NCBI GenBank assembly: GCA_030148045.1
Contig: JASBUE010000223.1
Span: forward strand, 1-30,601
Source: Candidatus Tenderia sp.
Lineage (GTDB): Bacteria; Pseudomonadota; Gammaproteobacteria; Tenderiales; Tenderiaceae
Length of the DNA: 30,601 nucleotides
Reading direction: 5' to 3'
Both the position numbers and the translations under genes were made by a program. Shown here piece by piece: positions 8,281 to 19,428 of this stretch; positions within the stretch are counted from its first letter, which is position 1, and each line of letters opens with the position of its first letter. The notes beneath the pieces are model-generated. The model ran no database searches. It was not told the DNA's origin and saw only the letters and a program-made list of their open reading frames with translations.

Positions 8281-8628
8281 TCATTCACCCGTCGCGGGCA
8301 AATCAGGCTTGTCTGACGGCACCATCGGCACGTCGGTTTCCGTTTCGGCGGTTGGCGCAATGGTCTGCTCCAACTCGGTCACGCTTTTGCGTTCCATTCG
8401 CTGACCGCTCAAGTAGGCCAGGCTCAGGCTGGTCACGAAAAACAGCGTGGCCACCACCGCGGTGGTGCGCGTCAGAAACGACGCCGAGCCCTGGCTGCCA
8501 AACATGGTATTGGAGGCGCCACTACCAAAGGCGGCGCCTACGTCCGCCCCCTTGCCGCGCTGGATCAGCACCAGCCCGATCAGGGAGATGGTCAGCAGCA
8601 CATGAAATACAGTGAGTACCGTCAGCAT
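8281..8628 (-). CDS. secG: Preprotein translocase subunit SecG
   Basis: This small inner-membrane component of the SecYEG export channel assists the SecA-driven translocation cycle. Two membrane segments are visible: residues about 2-22 and about 55-73. Between them lies the conserved loop IQRGKGADVGAAFGSGASNT, diagnostic for SecG. The C-terminal tail of about 40 residues is acidic and poorly conserved, which is normal. Length is 115 residues. It lies 30 bp downstream of tpiA, and tRNA-Leu follows. Confidence 0.95.
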   Translation of the reverse strand: MLTVLTVFHVLLTISLIGLVLIQRGKGADVGAAFGSGASNTMFGSQGSASFLTRTTAVVATLFFVTSLSLAYLSGQRMERKSVTELEQTIAPTAETETDVPMVPSDKPDLPATGE

Positions 8629-8658
8629 TAATTCCTTACCTCATTGCGATCGGCGGGA

Positions 8659-9414
8659 CTATATCGCAGCCCGACAAATCCTCAAAAACTCTTCCGCCTG
8701 GAGCGATGCACCGCCTATCAACCCGCCATCAATATCGGCCATAGCGAACAGCTCGGCGGCGTTATTGCCTTTGACACTGCCGCCATAGAGGATGCGTATC
8801 TCGGCACCCAGATCAGCGTCCTTGGCGGCAACCCGCTGGCGGATAAAGGCGTGCACGTCCTGCGCCTGTTGCGGGGTTGCCGTTTTGCCGGTACCGATGG
8901 CCCAGACCGGCTCATAAGCGATCACGCCGTTCTGCAAGGCGGCCAAACCGTCGTCCGATTCAAGCAGCGCATCCAATTGACTCGCCACCACCGCCTCGGT
9001 GCGGTCGGCTTCACGTTCCTCCAATGTCTCGCCGACGCAGAGAATTGGCTTGAGACCGGCGGCATGGGCGGCGACCACCTTTTCCGCTACCAGCACATCG
9101 TCCTCGCCGTAATAGGAACGGCGTTCGGAATGCCCCAGAATCACGTATTCGCAGCCCACGTCCACGAGCATAGCCGGCGCGACCTCGCCGGTATAAGCGC
9201 CGCTTTCGTGCTGAGATGCGTTTTGCCCACCAAGCGCGATATCGCTACCGTCGAGCAAACCGCCCACTTGCGTCAGATAAACGAATGGCGGGCAGATTGC
9301 GATATCCGCGGGAAGACCCGCTTCGACACCCTTCCTGATCCCTGCGACCAGGTCCTGGGCGGTCTCACTGGAACCATTCATTTTCCAGTTTCCGGCTACT
9401 AACGGCCTACGCAT
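8659..9414 (-). CDS. tpiA: Triosephosphate isomerase
   Basis: This enzyme interconverts glyceraldehyde-3-phosphate and dihydroxyacetone phosphate in glycolysis and gluconeogenesis. The N-terminal VAGNWKMNG carries the catalytic lysine. The catalytic histidine is in YVILGHSERR and the catalytic glutamate in IAYEPVWAIGTGK. The phosphate-binding ILYGGSVKGNN is near residue 210. Length is 251 residues, normal. A GAGGAG ribosome-binding site precedes the ATG. The stop is TAG. A weak promoter-like pair (TTGATT and TAAGCT, 17 bp apart) lies in the glmM-tpiA gap, so it may be partly independent of glmM. Confidence 0.97.
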   Translation of the reverse strand: MRRPLVAGNWKMNGSSETAQDLVAGIRKGVEAGLPADIAICPPFVYLTQVGGLLDGSDIALGGQNASQHESGAYTGEVAPAMLVDVGCEYVILGHSERRSYYGEDDVLVAEKVVAAHAAGLKPILCVGETLEEREADRTEAVVASQLDALLESDDGLAALQNGVIAYEPVWAIGTGKTATPQQAQDVHAFIRQRVAAKDADLGAEIRILYGGSVKGNNAAELFAMADIDGGLIGGASLQAEEFLRICRAAI

Positions 9415-9526
9415 TACACTCCTCTTCCGGGCTTTGAAAAAAGAACGCCAAGCTTACCGATACGAACGGGATAAATCAAATATTTTGAGTCACTTGGAAA
9501 TGACTCGGGAACCCCCTGGGGCTTGC

Positions 9527-10888
9527 TCAGGGATGTGAATTTTGATAAGCGGCTTCAACCTTTTGCGCCAGATGGCGGGCACATTCATCGACCTCATCGG
9601 CGTCCTGCCCTTCGACCATCACCCGGATCACCGGCTCGGTGCCGGAGGCCCGCAATAGCACGCGTCCACGGCCGTTGAGTTGAGACTCGATCGCCTGCCG
9701 TGTGGCGGTCACCTCGGCCGAGATGGAGAAATCGAAACGCTGCTCGGTGCGCACGTTGATCATGCTCTGCGGGTACTTGGTCATGCCCGATTTCAGCTCA
9801 TGCAGGGAAACATCCCGCTCCACCATGGCGGCCAGCACCTGCAGGGCCGAGATAATGCCGTCGCCCGTGGTGGTGCGCTCCAGACAGATGATATGGCCGG
9901 AGGACTCGCCGCCCAGCAGCAAATCATGCCGTTGCAACATTTCCATGACATAACGGTCGCCGACCTGGGCCCGGTGCAGACGGATACCTTTCTCCGCCAG
10001 GGCGTGCTCCAGGCCGAGATTGCTCATCAGAGTACCGACCACACCGTCGCGAAAATCCGCCTTGTCGATGCTGGCACAGGCAATAATATAGAGGATCTCA
10101 TCACCATCGACAATTTCACCCTTGTGGTCGACCATGATGACGCGATCACCGTCGCCGTCCAGGGCGATCCCCAGATCGGCGCCCTCATCCAGCACCGCCT
10201 GCTGCAGCGGACCGGGGTGCGTTGAGCCGCAGGAGTGGTTGATATTGAGCCCGTTGTGTTCCGTCCCGATCTCGATCACCTCCGCTTCCAGCTCATCGAA
10301 TACCTTGGGGGCGATGTCATAGGTAGCGCCGTGGGCGCAATCCACCACAATCTTCAGCCTGCTCAAGGAGATGCGTGACGGGATGGTGCTCTTGCAGAAC
10401 TCGATGTAACGCCCGGCGGCGTCGATCACCCGCGCCGCTTTGCCCAGTCGGCTGGATTCCACCGTCTCCATGGGTTTATCCAGTTCAGCCTCGATGGCCA
10501 GTTCCACCTCGTCCGCCAGCTTCAGCCCCTGGGCGGAAAAGAATTTGATGCCGTTGTCGTAATGGGGATTGTGCGAGGCGCTGATGACGATCCCCGCCTC
10601 GGCGCGCAGGGTGCGGGTGAGATAGGCGATGCCCGGTGTCGGCATGGGACCCAGCAACATGATATCGACCCCGGCGGCGGACAAACCCGCCTCCAGCGCC
10701 GATTCGAACATATAACCGGAAATACGCGTATCCTTGCCGATCACCACCTTGCTCTGGTCGCCCTGACACTGCGCCAGCACGCGACCTGCCGCCCAGCCCA
10801 GCTTCATGATGAATTCAGGGGTAATGGGAAACTGCCCCACTTGGCCGCGCACACCGTCGGTACCGAAATATTTACGCTCACCTGCCAT
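9527..10888 (-). CDS. glmM: Phosphoglucosamine mutase
   Basis: This enzyme converts glucosamine-6-phosphate to glucosamine-1-phosphate, feeding UDP-GlcNAc synthesis for peptidoglycan and LPS. The active-site serine loop is GIVISASHNPHYDNGIKFF (serine near residue 102). The magnesium-binding loop is ALDGDGDRV, near residue 240. The sugar-specificity loop is GGESSGHI, near residue 325. The C-terminal phosphate-binding RASGTEPVIRVM is also present. Length is 453 residues, close to the E. coli enzyme. It starts 16 bp after folP, the same order as in E. coli, and an AGGTGATG ribosome-binding site precedes the ATG. Confidence 0.97.
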   Translation of the reverse strand: MAGERKYFGTDGVRGQVGQFPITPEFIMKLGWAAGRVLAQCQGDQSKVVIGKDTRISGYMFESALEAGLSAAGVDIMLLGPMPTPGIAYLTRTLRAEAGIVISASHNPHYDNGIKFFSAQGLKLADEVELAIEAELDKPMETVESSRLGKAARVIDAAGRYIEFCKSTIPSRISLSRLKIVVDCAHGATYDIAPKVFDELEAEVIEIGTEHNGLNINHSCGSTHPGPLQQAVLDEGADLGIALDGDGDRVIMVDHKGEIVDGDEILYIIACASIDKADFRDGVVGTLMSNLGLEHALAEKGIRLHRAQVGDRYVMEMLQRHDLLLGGESSGHIICLERTTTGDGIISALQVLAAMVERDVSLHELKSGMTKYPQSMINVRTEQRFDFSISAEVTATRQAIESQLNGRGRVLLRASGTEPVIRVMVEGQDADEVDECARHLAQKVEAAYQNSHP

Positions 10889-10904
10889 TTATCATCACCT
10901 GTTT

Positions 10905-11723
10905 CTAATTCTGCGCAGACGCCTGTTTGACCGCCTGACAAACTTTCAACACATCCACCGTCGCCGCCACATCATGCACCCGCAGGATGTCGGCCCCCTG
11001 CCATAACGCCAATGCCACCGCCGCCAGACTACCATAAAGGCGCCGCTCTACCGGCTTGTCAACGATCGCCCCAATCATGCCTTTGCGTGAAATACCGACC
11101 ATAATCGGCACATCCAAGGTCTTGAAGCGATGCAATTCCTTTAAAAGAAGGAGATTATGTGACAATTTCTTGCCAAAACCAAAACCAGGATCGATCAACA
11201 GTTTGTCTCTGGCAATTCCGGCCGCCATGCAGGCCTGGACCCGGCCAGAGAGAAACGCCATGACATCGGCCACTACATCGGTATAAACCGGATCGGCCTG
11301 CATAGTGCGCGGCTCCCCCTGCATGTGCATCAGACAGACGGGCACATCCAGTTCGGCCGCCGCCTGCAGTGCCGCCCCCTCCTGCAGGGCACGCACATCA
11401 TTCAACATATCGGCGCCGACGGCCACGGCGGCGCGCATCACCCCCGCCTTGCTGCTATCGACCGAAATCGGGATATCGAAACGGCTGCGCACGGCCTCGA
11501 CCAGGGGCGCCACACGCTCGATTTCCTCCGCCTCGCTGACCGGCTGGGCACCGGGGCGCGTCGACTCGCCGCCGATGTCGATAATATCGGCGCCCTCGTT
11601 CACCATCTGCTCGACACGCTGCAAGGCGCGTTGGAGGGTATTGAAGCGACCGCCGTCGGAAAAGGAATCAGGGGTTACATTGAGAATGCCCATTACCATG
11701 GGACGGTCAAATGCCAGGCACAT
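10905..11723 (-). CDS. folP: Dihydropteroate synthase
   Basis: This enzyme condenses p-aminobenzoate with the pterin pyrophosphate in folate synthesis and is the sulfonamide target. The N-terminal signature VMGILNVTPDSFSDGGRF, the IDIGGESTRPGA motif and the later IDPGFGFGKKLSHNLLLLKEL are all diagnostic. From the chosen ATG at 11723 the protein has 272 residues. An in-frame TTG at 11765 would add 14 residues, but it lies immediately after a terminator-like hairpin and the extra residues are not family-like. It sits between ftsH and glmM as in E. coli. The stop is TAG. Confidence 0.93.
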   Translation of the reverse strand: MCLAFDRPMVMGILNVTPDSFSDGGRFNTLQRALQRVEQMVNEGADIIDIGGESTRPGAQPVSEAEEIERVAPLVEAVRSRFDIPISVDSSKAGVMRAAVAVGADMLNDVRALQEGAALQAAAELDVPVCLMHMQGEPRTMQADPVYTDVVADVMAFLSGRVQACMAAGIARDKLLIDPGFGFGKKLSHNLLLLKELHRFKTLDVPIMVGISRKGMIGAIVDKPVERRLYGSLAAVALALWQGADILRVHDVAATVDVLKVCQAVKQASAQN

Positions 11724-11765
11724 GCGTCTGTCTCGCTTGGTTTTACTTTTAAGGCCTGCAAGCAA

Positions 11766-11790
11766 AACGCCCTACCAGGGGCAGGGCGTT
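11766..11790 (-). terminator. Hairpin after ftsH, possible intrinsic terminator
   Basis: On the minus strand the arms AACGCCCT and AGGGCGTT form a perfect 8-bp stem around a 9-base loop, followed by TTGCTT. It lies 22 bp after the ftsH stop and before the folP start. The T-run is short, so termination is probably partial, which would lower folP-glmM expression relative to ftsH. Confidence 0.55.
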
Positions 11791-11812
11791 GCAGATTACC
11801 TATGAAGTCTGA

Positions 11813-13753
11813 TCAGTGCGAGCCGGCCGGATCCCCCAGCTTGTCGTCACCGGGCTTATTGGCCTTACCGGCCTCCTTGTTGTCCTGGTCGGCCGACACC
11901 GTGGCGCCGGAGCCCGAGCCACCGCGCGGCTCCTGATCAACCCAGCCCTGGGGCGGACGCGGCTCCTTACCCGCCATGATGTCATCGATCTGCTTGGCAT
12001 CGATGGTCTCATATTTGATTAGGGCGTCGGCCATCAAGTGCAGAATATCAATCTTCTCCGTCAAGATATTACGCGCCCGCTCATAGTTGCGATCGACAAT
12101 GGCGCGCACCTCTTCGTCGATGATATGGGCCGTTTCATCCGAGACATTCTTGTGCTGGGCCACCGAGTGACCGAGGAACACCTCACCCTCTTCTTCACTA
12201 TAGGTCAACGGGCCAAGCCGTTCGGACAAGCCCCACTTGGTCACCATATTGCGGGCGATCTCGGTGGTGCGCTGGATATCGTTGGACGCACCGGTGGTCA
12301 CCTTTTCCGGCCCGAAGATCAGCTCTTCGGCAATCCGGCCGCCGAACATACTGCTGATCTGACTTTCCAGCCGCTCCTTGCTGTAACTGTAACGATCCTC
12401 CTCAGGCAGGAACATGGTCACCCCCAGGGCCCGCCCACGCGGAATAATGCTCACCTTGTAGACCGGATCATGCGAAGGCATCAGGCGACCGACGATGGCA
12501 TGTCCCGCCTCGTGATAGGCGGTGAGTTTCTTCTCGTCGTCGTTCATGACCATGGACTTGCGCTCGGCGCCCATCATGATCTTGTCCTTGGCCTTCTCGA
12601 ACTCCTCCATGCTCACCTGGCGCTTGTTGGCGCGCGCAGCGAACAGGGCCGCCTCGTTCACCAGATTGGCCAGGTCCGCGCCGGAGAAACCGGGGGTACC
12701 GCGGGCAATCAGGCTGGGCTGGACGTCATCGCCCAGCGGCACCTTGCGCATGTGCACGCGCAGGATCTGTTCACGGCCGCGCAGGTCCGGCAGCGGCACC
12801 ACCACCTGGCGGTCGAAACGGCCGGGGCGCAGCAAGGCCGGGTCGAGCACATCGGGACGGTTGGTGGCGGCAATGACGATGACGCCTTCATTACCCTCGA
12901 AGCCGTCCATCTCCACCAGCAACTGGTTGAGAGTCTGCTCGCGTTCGTCATGACCGCCGCCCAGGCCGGCGCCGCGGTGACGGCCCACGGCATCGATCTC
13001 GTCGATGAAGCTGATGCAGGGCGCGTGCTTCTTGGCCTGTTCGCACATGTCGCGAACACGCGAAGCGCCCACGCCGACGAACATCTCGACGAAGTCGGAA
13101 CCGGAGATGGAAAAGAACGGCACCTTCGCCTCACCGGCAATGGCCTTGGCCAGCAAGGTCTTACCGGTACCCGGTGAGCCGACCATCAACACACCGCGGG
13201 GGATCTTGCCGCCCAGCTTCTGGAACTTACTCGGATCGCGCAGAAACTCGACCAATTCGCTGACCTCTTCCTTGGCCTCTTCCACACCCGCCACGTCACC
13301 GAAGGTGACCTTGACTTGGTCCTCGCTCAGCAGCTTGGCCTTGCTCTTGCCGAAAGACATGGCGCCACGGCCACCGCCGCCGCCCTGCATCTGGCGCATG
13401 AAAAAGATCCAGACACCGATCAACAACAGCATCGGGAACCAGGAGATGAAGATCTGCGTCAGCAGGCCCTGCTGTTCCTGCGGCCGGGCGTTGATCTGCA
13501 CGCCATACTTCAGCAGGTCGCCCACCAGGCCGGGGTCGCCCGGGCTGTAAGTAGTGAAGCGCTCGCCTGTACGGGTGACGCCATGGATGGTGCGCCCTTC
13601 AATAACCACTTTATCCACGACGTTGTTCTGCACGTCATTGACAAACTGTGAATAGGGCGTGGATTGCGCCCCGATCTGTGTCGGACCGAAACTGCTGAAC
13701 ACAGACATCAGCACGACGGCGATGACCACCCATAAAATCAGATTTTTTGCCAT
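11813..13753 (-). CDS. ftsH: ATP-dependent zinc metalloprotease FtsH
   Basis: This membrane-anchored AAA+ protease degrades misassembled membrane proteins and regulators; in E. coli its substrates include sigma-32 and LpxC. Two membrane segments are seen, at about residues 5-20 and 98-117. The Walker A GSPGTGKT is near residue 195 and the Walker B CISFIDEIDAVG near 250. The SRH region is NRPDVLDPALLRPGRFD, and the zinc-binding HEAGH is near 415. The ATG at 13753 gives MAKNLILWVVIAVVLMSVF, matching E. coli; an upstream in-frame TTG at 13762 is less likely. Length is 646 residues. rlmE lies upstream and folP downstream, the classical arrangement. Confidence 0.97.
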   Translation of the reverse strand: MAKNLILWVVIAVVLMSVFSSFGPTQIGAQSTPYSQFVNDVQNNVVDKVVIEGRTIHGVTRTGERFTTYSPGDPGLVGDLLKYGVQINARPQEQQGLLTQIFISWFPMLLLIGVWIFFMRQMQGGGGGRGAMSFGKSKAKLLSEDQVKVTFGDVAGVEEAKEEVSELVEFLRDPSKFQKLGGKIPRGVLMVGSPGTGKTLLAKAIAGEAKVPFFSISGSDFVEMFVGVGASRVRDMCEQAKKHAPCISFIDEIDAVGRHRGAGLGGGHDEREQTLNQLLVEMDGFEGNEGVIVIAATNRPDVLDPALLRPGRFDRQVVVPLPDLRGREQILRVHMRKVPLGDDVQPSLIARGTPGFSGADLANLVNEAALFAARANKRQVSMEEFEKAKDKIMMGAERKSMVMNDDEKKLTAYHEAGHAIVGRLMPSHDPVYKVSIIPRGRALGVTMFLPEEDRYSYSKERLESQISSMFGGRIAEELIFGPEKVTTGASNDIQRTTEIARNMVTKWGLSERLGPLTYSEEEGEVFLGHSVAQHKNVSDETAHIIDEEVRAIVDRNYERARNILTEKIDILHLMADALIKYETIDAKQIDDIMAGKEPRPPQGWVDQEPRGGSGSGATVSADQDNKEAGKANKPGDDKLGDPAGSH

Positions 13754-13847
13754 ATCACTCAACGAATTTCCCTCCGGTGGAAGGTTTTTTTACCGCTGCC
13801 CCAGACAGTTAACGCCGGAACAACGCACTCCATAAGAAACGAAAATA

Positions 13848-14468
13848 CTACATCTGAAAGCCCCTGGCCAGCAGATAGACCTCTTTGCTGCGCGGCCTGG
13901 ACGCCTTTGGTTTACGCGTGATCACCTTATCGAAGGAACTGCGCAGATCACGTAGATACTCATCGAAACCAACACCCTGAAACGCTTTGACCAGGAAATC
14001 GCCGCCGGGTTTCAACACCTGCCGCGCCATATCCAGGGCCAGTTCGGCCAGATACATGGCACGCGGCTGATCCACCACCTCCATGCCACTAATATTGGGG
14101 GCCATATCGGAGATTACAAGGTCCACCCTGCGCTCACCGATCATAACCAAAAGCCGCTCCAGCACCTCCTGCTCGCGAAAGTCACCTTGCAGAAACATCA
14201 CATTATCCAACGGCTCCATGGGCAGAATATCCACCGCTATCACGCGCCCCTTGCGGCCGACCTTGTCCGCCACTACCTGCGACCAGCCCCCTGGCGCTGC
14301 GCCCAGGTCCACCACGGTCATGCCCGGTTTGACCAGCCGATCCTTGTCGTTGATTTCGAGAAACTTGTAGACTGCGCGGGAACGATAGCCCTCCTGCCGG
14401 GCGCGCTGCACGAAGGCATCGTCTTCGTGTTCCTTCAGCCAGCGCCGGCTGCTTTTACTTCTCGCCAT
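13848..14468 (-). CDS. rlmE: 23S rRNA 2'-O-methyltransferase RlmE
   Basis: This is the FtsJ-type SAM-dependent enzyme that methylates U2552 of 23S rRNA in the ribosomal A-loop; in E. coli it is heat-shock induced. The SAM-binding motif VVDLGAAPGGWSQV is near residue 50, VISDMAPNISG is near 120, and the catalytic lysine region FLVKAFQG is near 160. Length is 206 residues. Its first 14 bases overlap the end of the small membrane protein gene. ftsH follows after a 94-bp gap. The stop is TAG. Confidence 0.96.
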   Translation of the reverse strand: MARSKSSRRWLKEHEDDAFVQRARQEGYRSRAVYKFLEINDKDRLVKPGMTVVDLGAAPGGWSQVVADKVGRKGRVIAVDILPMEPLDNVMFLQGDFREQEVLERLLVMIGERRVDLVISDMAPNISGMEVVDQPRAMYLAELALDMARQVLKPGGDFLVKAFQGVGFDEYLRDLRSSFDKVITRKPKASRPRSKEVYLLARGFQM

Positions 14469-14742
14469 TTTTCAATCCGTGTTCGTCCGCCGATGCCGCC
14501 AGGCGTTTGGCGACACGACGGGTTTTGATCACGATCCAGCCCATGGCGGCCGCTCCGTATCCCGCCAACAGCAGAAACTGACCAAACGGATCCTCAACCA
14601 GCCGATCATGAATCAGCCACAACACCCCGCCGACGATAATCAGCAAGGCCAAGTCCACTTTGACCGCGTTGAACGGGCTGGCCGGGACGGTGAATCCTTT
14701 TTTCTGTCGTGATAGACTTGCGTCGCCTTCAGATTGGGCCAT
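14455..14742 (-). CDS. Small membrane protein of unknown function
   Basis: I do not recognise this 95-residue protein. It has a charged N-terminus (about residues 1-25), two hydrophobic segments (about 30-45, ALLIIVGGVLWLIH, and about 55-71, FLLLAGYGAAAMGWIVI) and a basic and charged C-terminus. It is therefore probably a two-pass inner-membrane protein. It overlaps the rlmE start by 14 bp, so the two are likely co-transcribed and coupled. Its ATG lies only 18 bp from the divergent yhbY start. No strong ribosome-binding site is visible. The coding call rests on the intact frame, the membrane pattern and the overlap with rlmE. Confidence 0.72.
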   Translation of the reverse strand: MAQSEGDASLSRQKKGFTVPASPFNAVKVDLALLIIVGGVLWLIHDRLVEDPFGQFLLLAGYGAAAMGWIVIKTRRVAKRLAASADEHGLKNGEK

Positions 14743-14760
14743 GTCGGAGTAACTTCAGAA

Positions 14761-15057
14761 ATGTCATTATCGGAACATCAAAAACGCCGGTTACGCAAAC
14801 TCGGCCACACCCTCAAACCCGTGGTCATCATCGGCGCCAACGGCCTAACCGACGCCGTCTGCAACGAAACCGACCTCTCGCTGGCCCATCACGAGCTGCT
14901 CAAGGTCAAGATTAACGCCGCCGACCGGAACGAACGCGACGCCATTATCGAATCACTCTGCCAGCGCTGCTCGGCCGAACTGGTACAGCGGGTCGGGCAT
15001 GTCGCCCTAGTCTACCGCCGCAACCCGGAAAACCCAAAGATTCACCTGGAACGATAG
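14761..15057 (+). CDS. yhbY: YhbY-family (CRM domain) RNA-binding protein
   Basis: This small protein associates with pre-50S ribosomal particles in E. coli and has the single-domain CRM fold. The start region LSEHQKRRLRKLGHTLKPVV, the following IIGANGLTDAV in place of the GxxG loop region, and the ending GHVALVYRRNPENPKI are typical. Length is 98 residues. The ATG at 14761 is preferred because GGAG lies 11 bases upstream; the frame extends to a TTG at 14734 without family-like sequence. It is divergent from rlmE-ftsH as in E. coli. The stop is TAG. Confidence 0.93.
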   Translation: MSLSEHQKRRLRKLGHTLKPVVIIGANGLTDAVCNETDLSLAHHELLKVKINAADRNERDAIIESLCQRCSAELVQRVGHVALVYRRNPENPKIHLER

Positions 15058-15064
15058 CACCGCC

Positions 15065-15517
15065 TCAGCCGCCGTTGCGGCGATACACCACCAGAAACAG
15101 CCCCAGCAGGCTGGTCAGCAGATACAACACCGAGGAGACCCCATGCAGCTGTCCGAATTGGGCCGCGCGCTCGCTGCCCGGCGTGAGTCCGCCCAGTTTC
15201 AGTTCCTGCATCATGGGCTGCAGCACAAACATGGAGATCAGAATCAGCGCCAGCATGGATACCAGGGCGATCACCCTGACATCTTTCACCCAGGCCTTGC
15301 CGGCGCGCATCAGCGCAAAGCTCAGCAGTAGACCACCGCACACCAGACCGATGTAATTGATCGCGGCAAACATGTGTCCGGCCAGTTCTCCGGCCAGGCG
15401 CCGCTCATCCAGACTGGCAAATAGGATCGGGGCGACCACATAGCCGATCACCCACAGACCGCCGACCCAGAGGGTAAGCAGGACGTTTTCGATGCTGAAG
15501 AGAATGTTCTTGGACAA
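15065..15517 (-). CDS. DUF4149-type (TMEM205-like) membrane protein
   Basis: This is a four-pass membrane protein of unknown function, found next to greA in many gammaproteobacteria. Hydrophobic segments lie at about residues 8-32, 50-68, 80-100 and 128-145. The sequence LTLWVGGLWVIGYVVAPILF near the N-terminus is characteristic of the family as I remember it. The only credible start is a TTG at 15517. The frame is the same as greA and begins directly after the greA TAG stop, four codons upstream of the TTG. Length is 150 residues. It probably shares the car-greA transcript. Confidence 0.82.
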   Translation of the reverse strand: MSKNILFSIENVLLTLWVGGLWVIGYVVAPILFASLDERRLAGELAGHMFAAINYIGLVCGGLLLSFALMRAGKAWVKDVRVIALVSMLALILISMFVLQPMMQELKLGGLTPGSERAAQFGQLHGVSSVLYLLTSLLGLFLVVYRRNGG

Positions 15518-15526
15518 TGACGTTTG

Positions 15527-15999
15527 CTATACGTAGTGGACAGCCACGATTTCGTATTCCTTCTCGCCGCCGGGTGCCTTGACGATGACTTCGTCGCCCT
15601 CCTCCTTTCCGATCAGGGCGCGGGCGATAGGCGAGCTGATGGAGATACGGTTCTGGCTGATATCCGCCTCCAGGTCGCCGACGATTTGATAAGTCACCTC
15701 TTTTTCCGTCTCCAGCTCGAGCAGGTCGACGGTGGCGCCGAACACCACCTTGCCGCCGGCATTGAGCTTGGTGACATCGATAATCTGCGCGGCAGAGAGC
15801 TGTGACTCGAGCTCGGCGATGCGACCCTCGCAAAACCCCTGCTGTTCCTTGGCGGCGTGGTACTCGGCGTTCTCCTTCAGGTCGCCGTGCTCGCGCGCCT
15901 CGGCAATCGCCTGGATGATACGCGGGCGCTCCACACTTTTCAGGCGGCTCAGTTCCTCACGCAGGCGCTCGGCGCCCTTGACGGTCATTGGAATGGTAC

Positions 16000-16003
<4 letters not shown>
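15527..16003 (-). CDS. greA: Transcription elongation factor GreA
   Basis: GreA stimulates cleavage of backtracked RNA in stalled RNA polymerase. The N-terminal coiled coil (about residues 5-75) contains the acidic tip in REHGDLKENAEYHAAKEQQ. The C-terminal domain has ISISSPIARALIGKEEGDEV. Length is 158 residues, as in E. coli. The ATG overlaps the carB stop in an ATGA junction, which indicates translational coupling. The stop is TAG. Confidence 0.97.
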
Positions 16004-19230
<3,227 letters not shown>

Positions 19231-19252
19231 TTTTTAACTCTGAATAAAATTT

Positions 19253-19428
19253 AGTCCGCGAATGAACGCGGATGGACGCATATAAGGCTCCCCTCTTTTC
19301 TAAAGAGGGGCTGGGGGAGATTTATGGCTAACAGCTCCAAACCTTTAAATCCCCCTCAATCCCCCTTTAAAAAAGGGGGAGGTTGGGAGTGTTTTTAATT
19401 TGAGTCCATCCGCGTTCATTCGCGGACT
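19253..19428. repeat. MITE-like palindromic repeat between carA and carB
   Basis: Perfect 25-bp inverted repeats lie at 19253-19277 and 19404-19428 (ends AGTCCGCG ... CGCGGACT). Inside them each half carries its own hairpin: 19290-19310 (9-bp stem CCCCTCTTT/AAAGAGGGG) and 19361-19379 (8-bp stem CCCCCTTT/AAAGGGGG). The whole element is therefore an imperfect 176-bp palindrome with no coding capacity. Such terminal-repeat-bounded, non-coding elements are typical of MITEs. I could not find a clear target-site duplication. The right repeat covers the last codons and stop of carA. Confidence 0.8.

Noticed and set aside
9487..9506. Hairpin GAGTCA/TGACTC between glmM and tpiA as a terminator
   Set aside because: The stem is short and AT-mixed, and it is not followed by a T-run on the transcribed strand.
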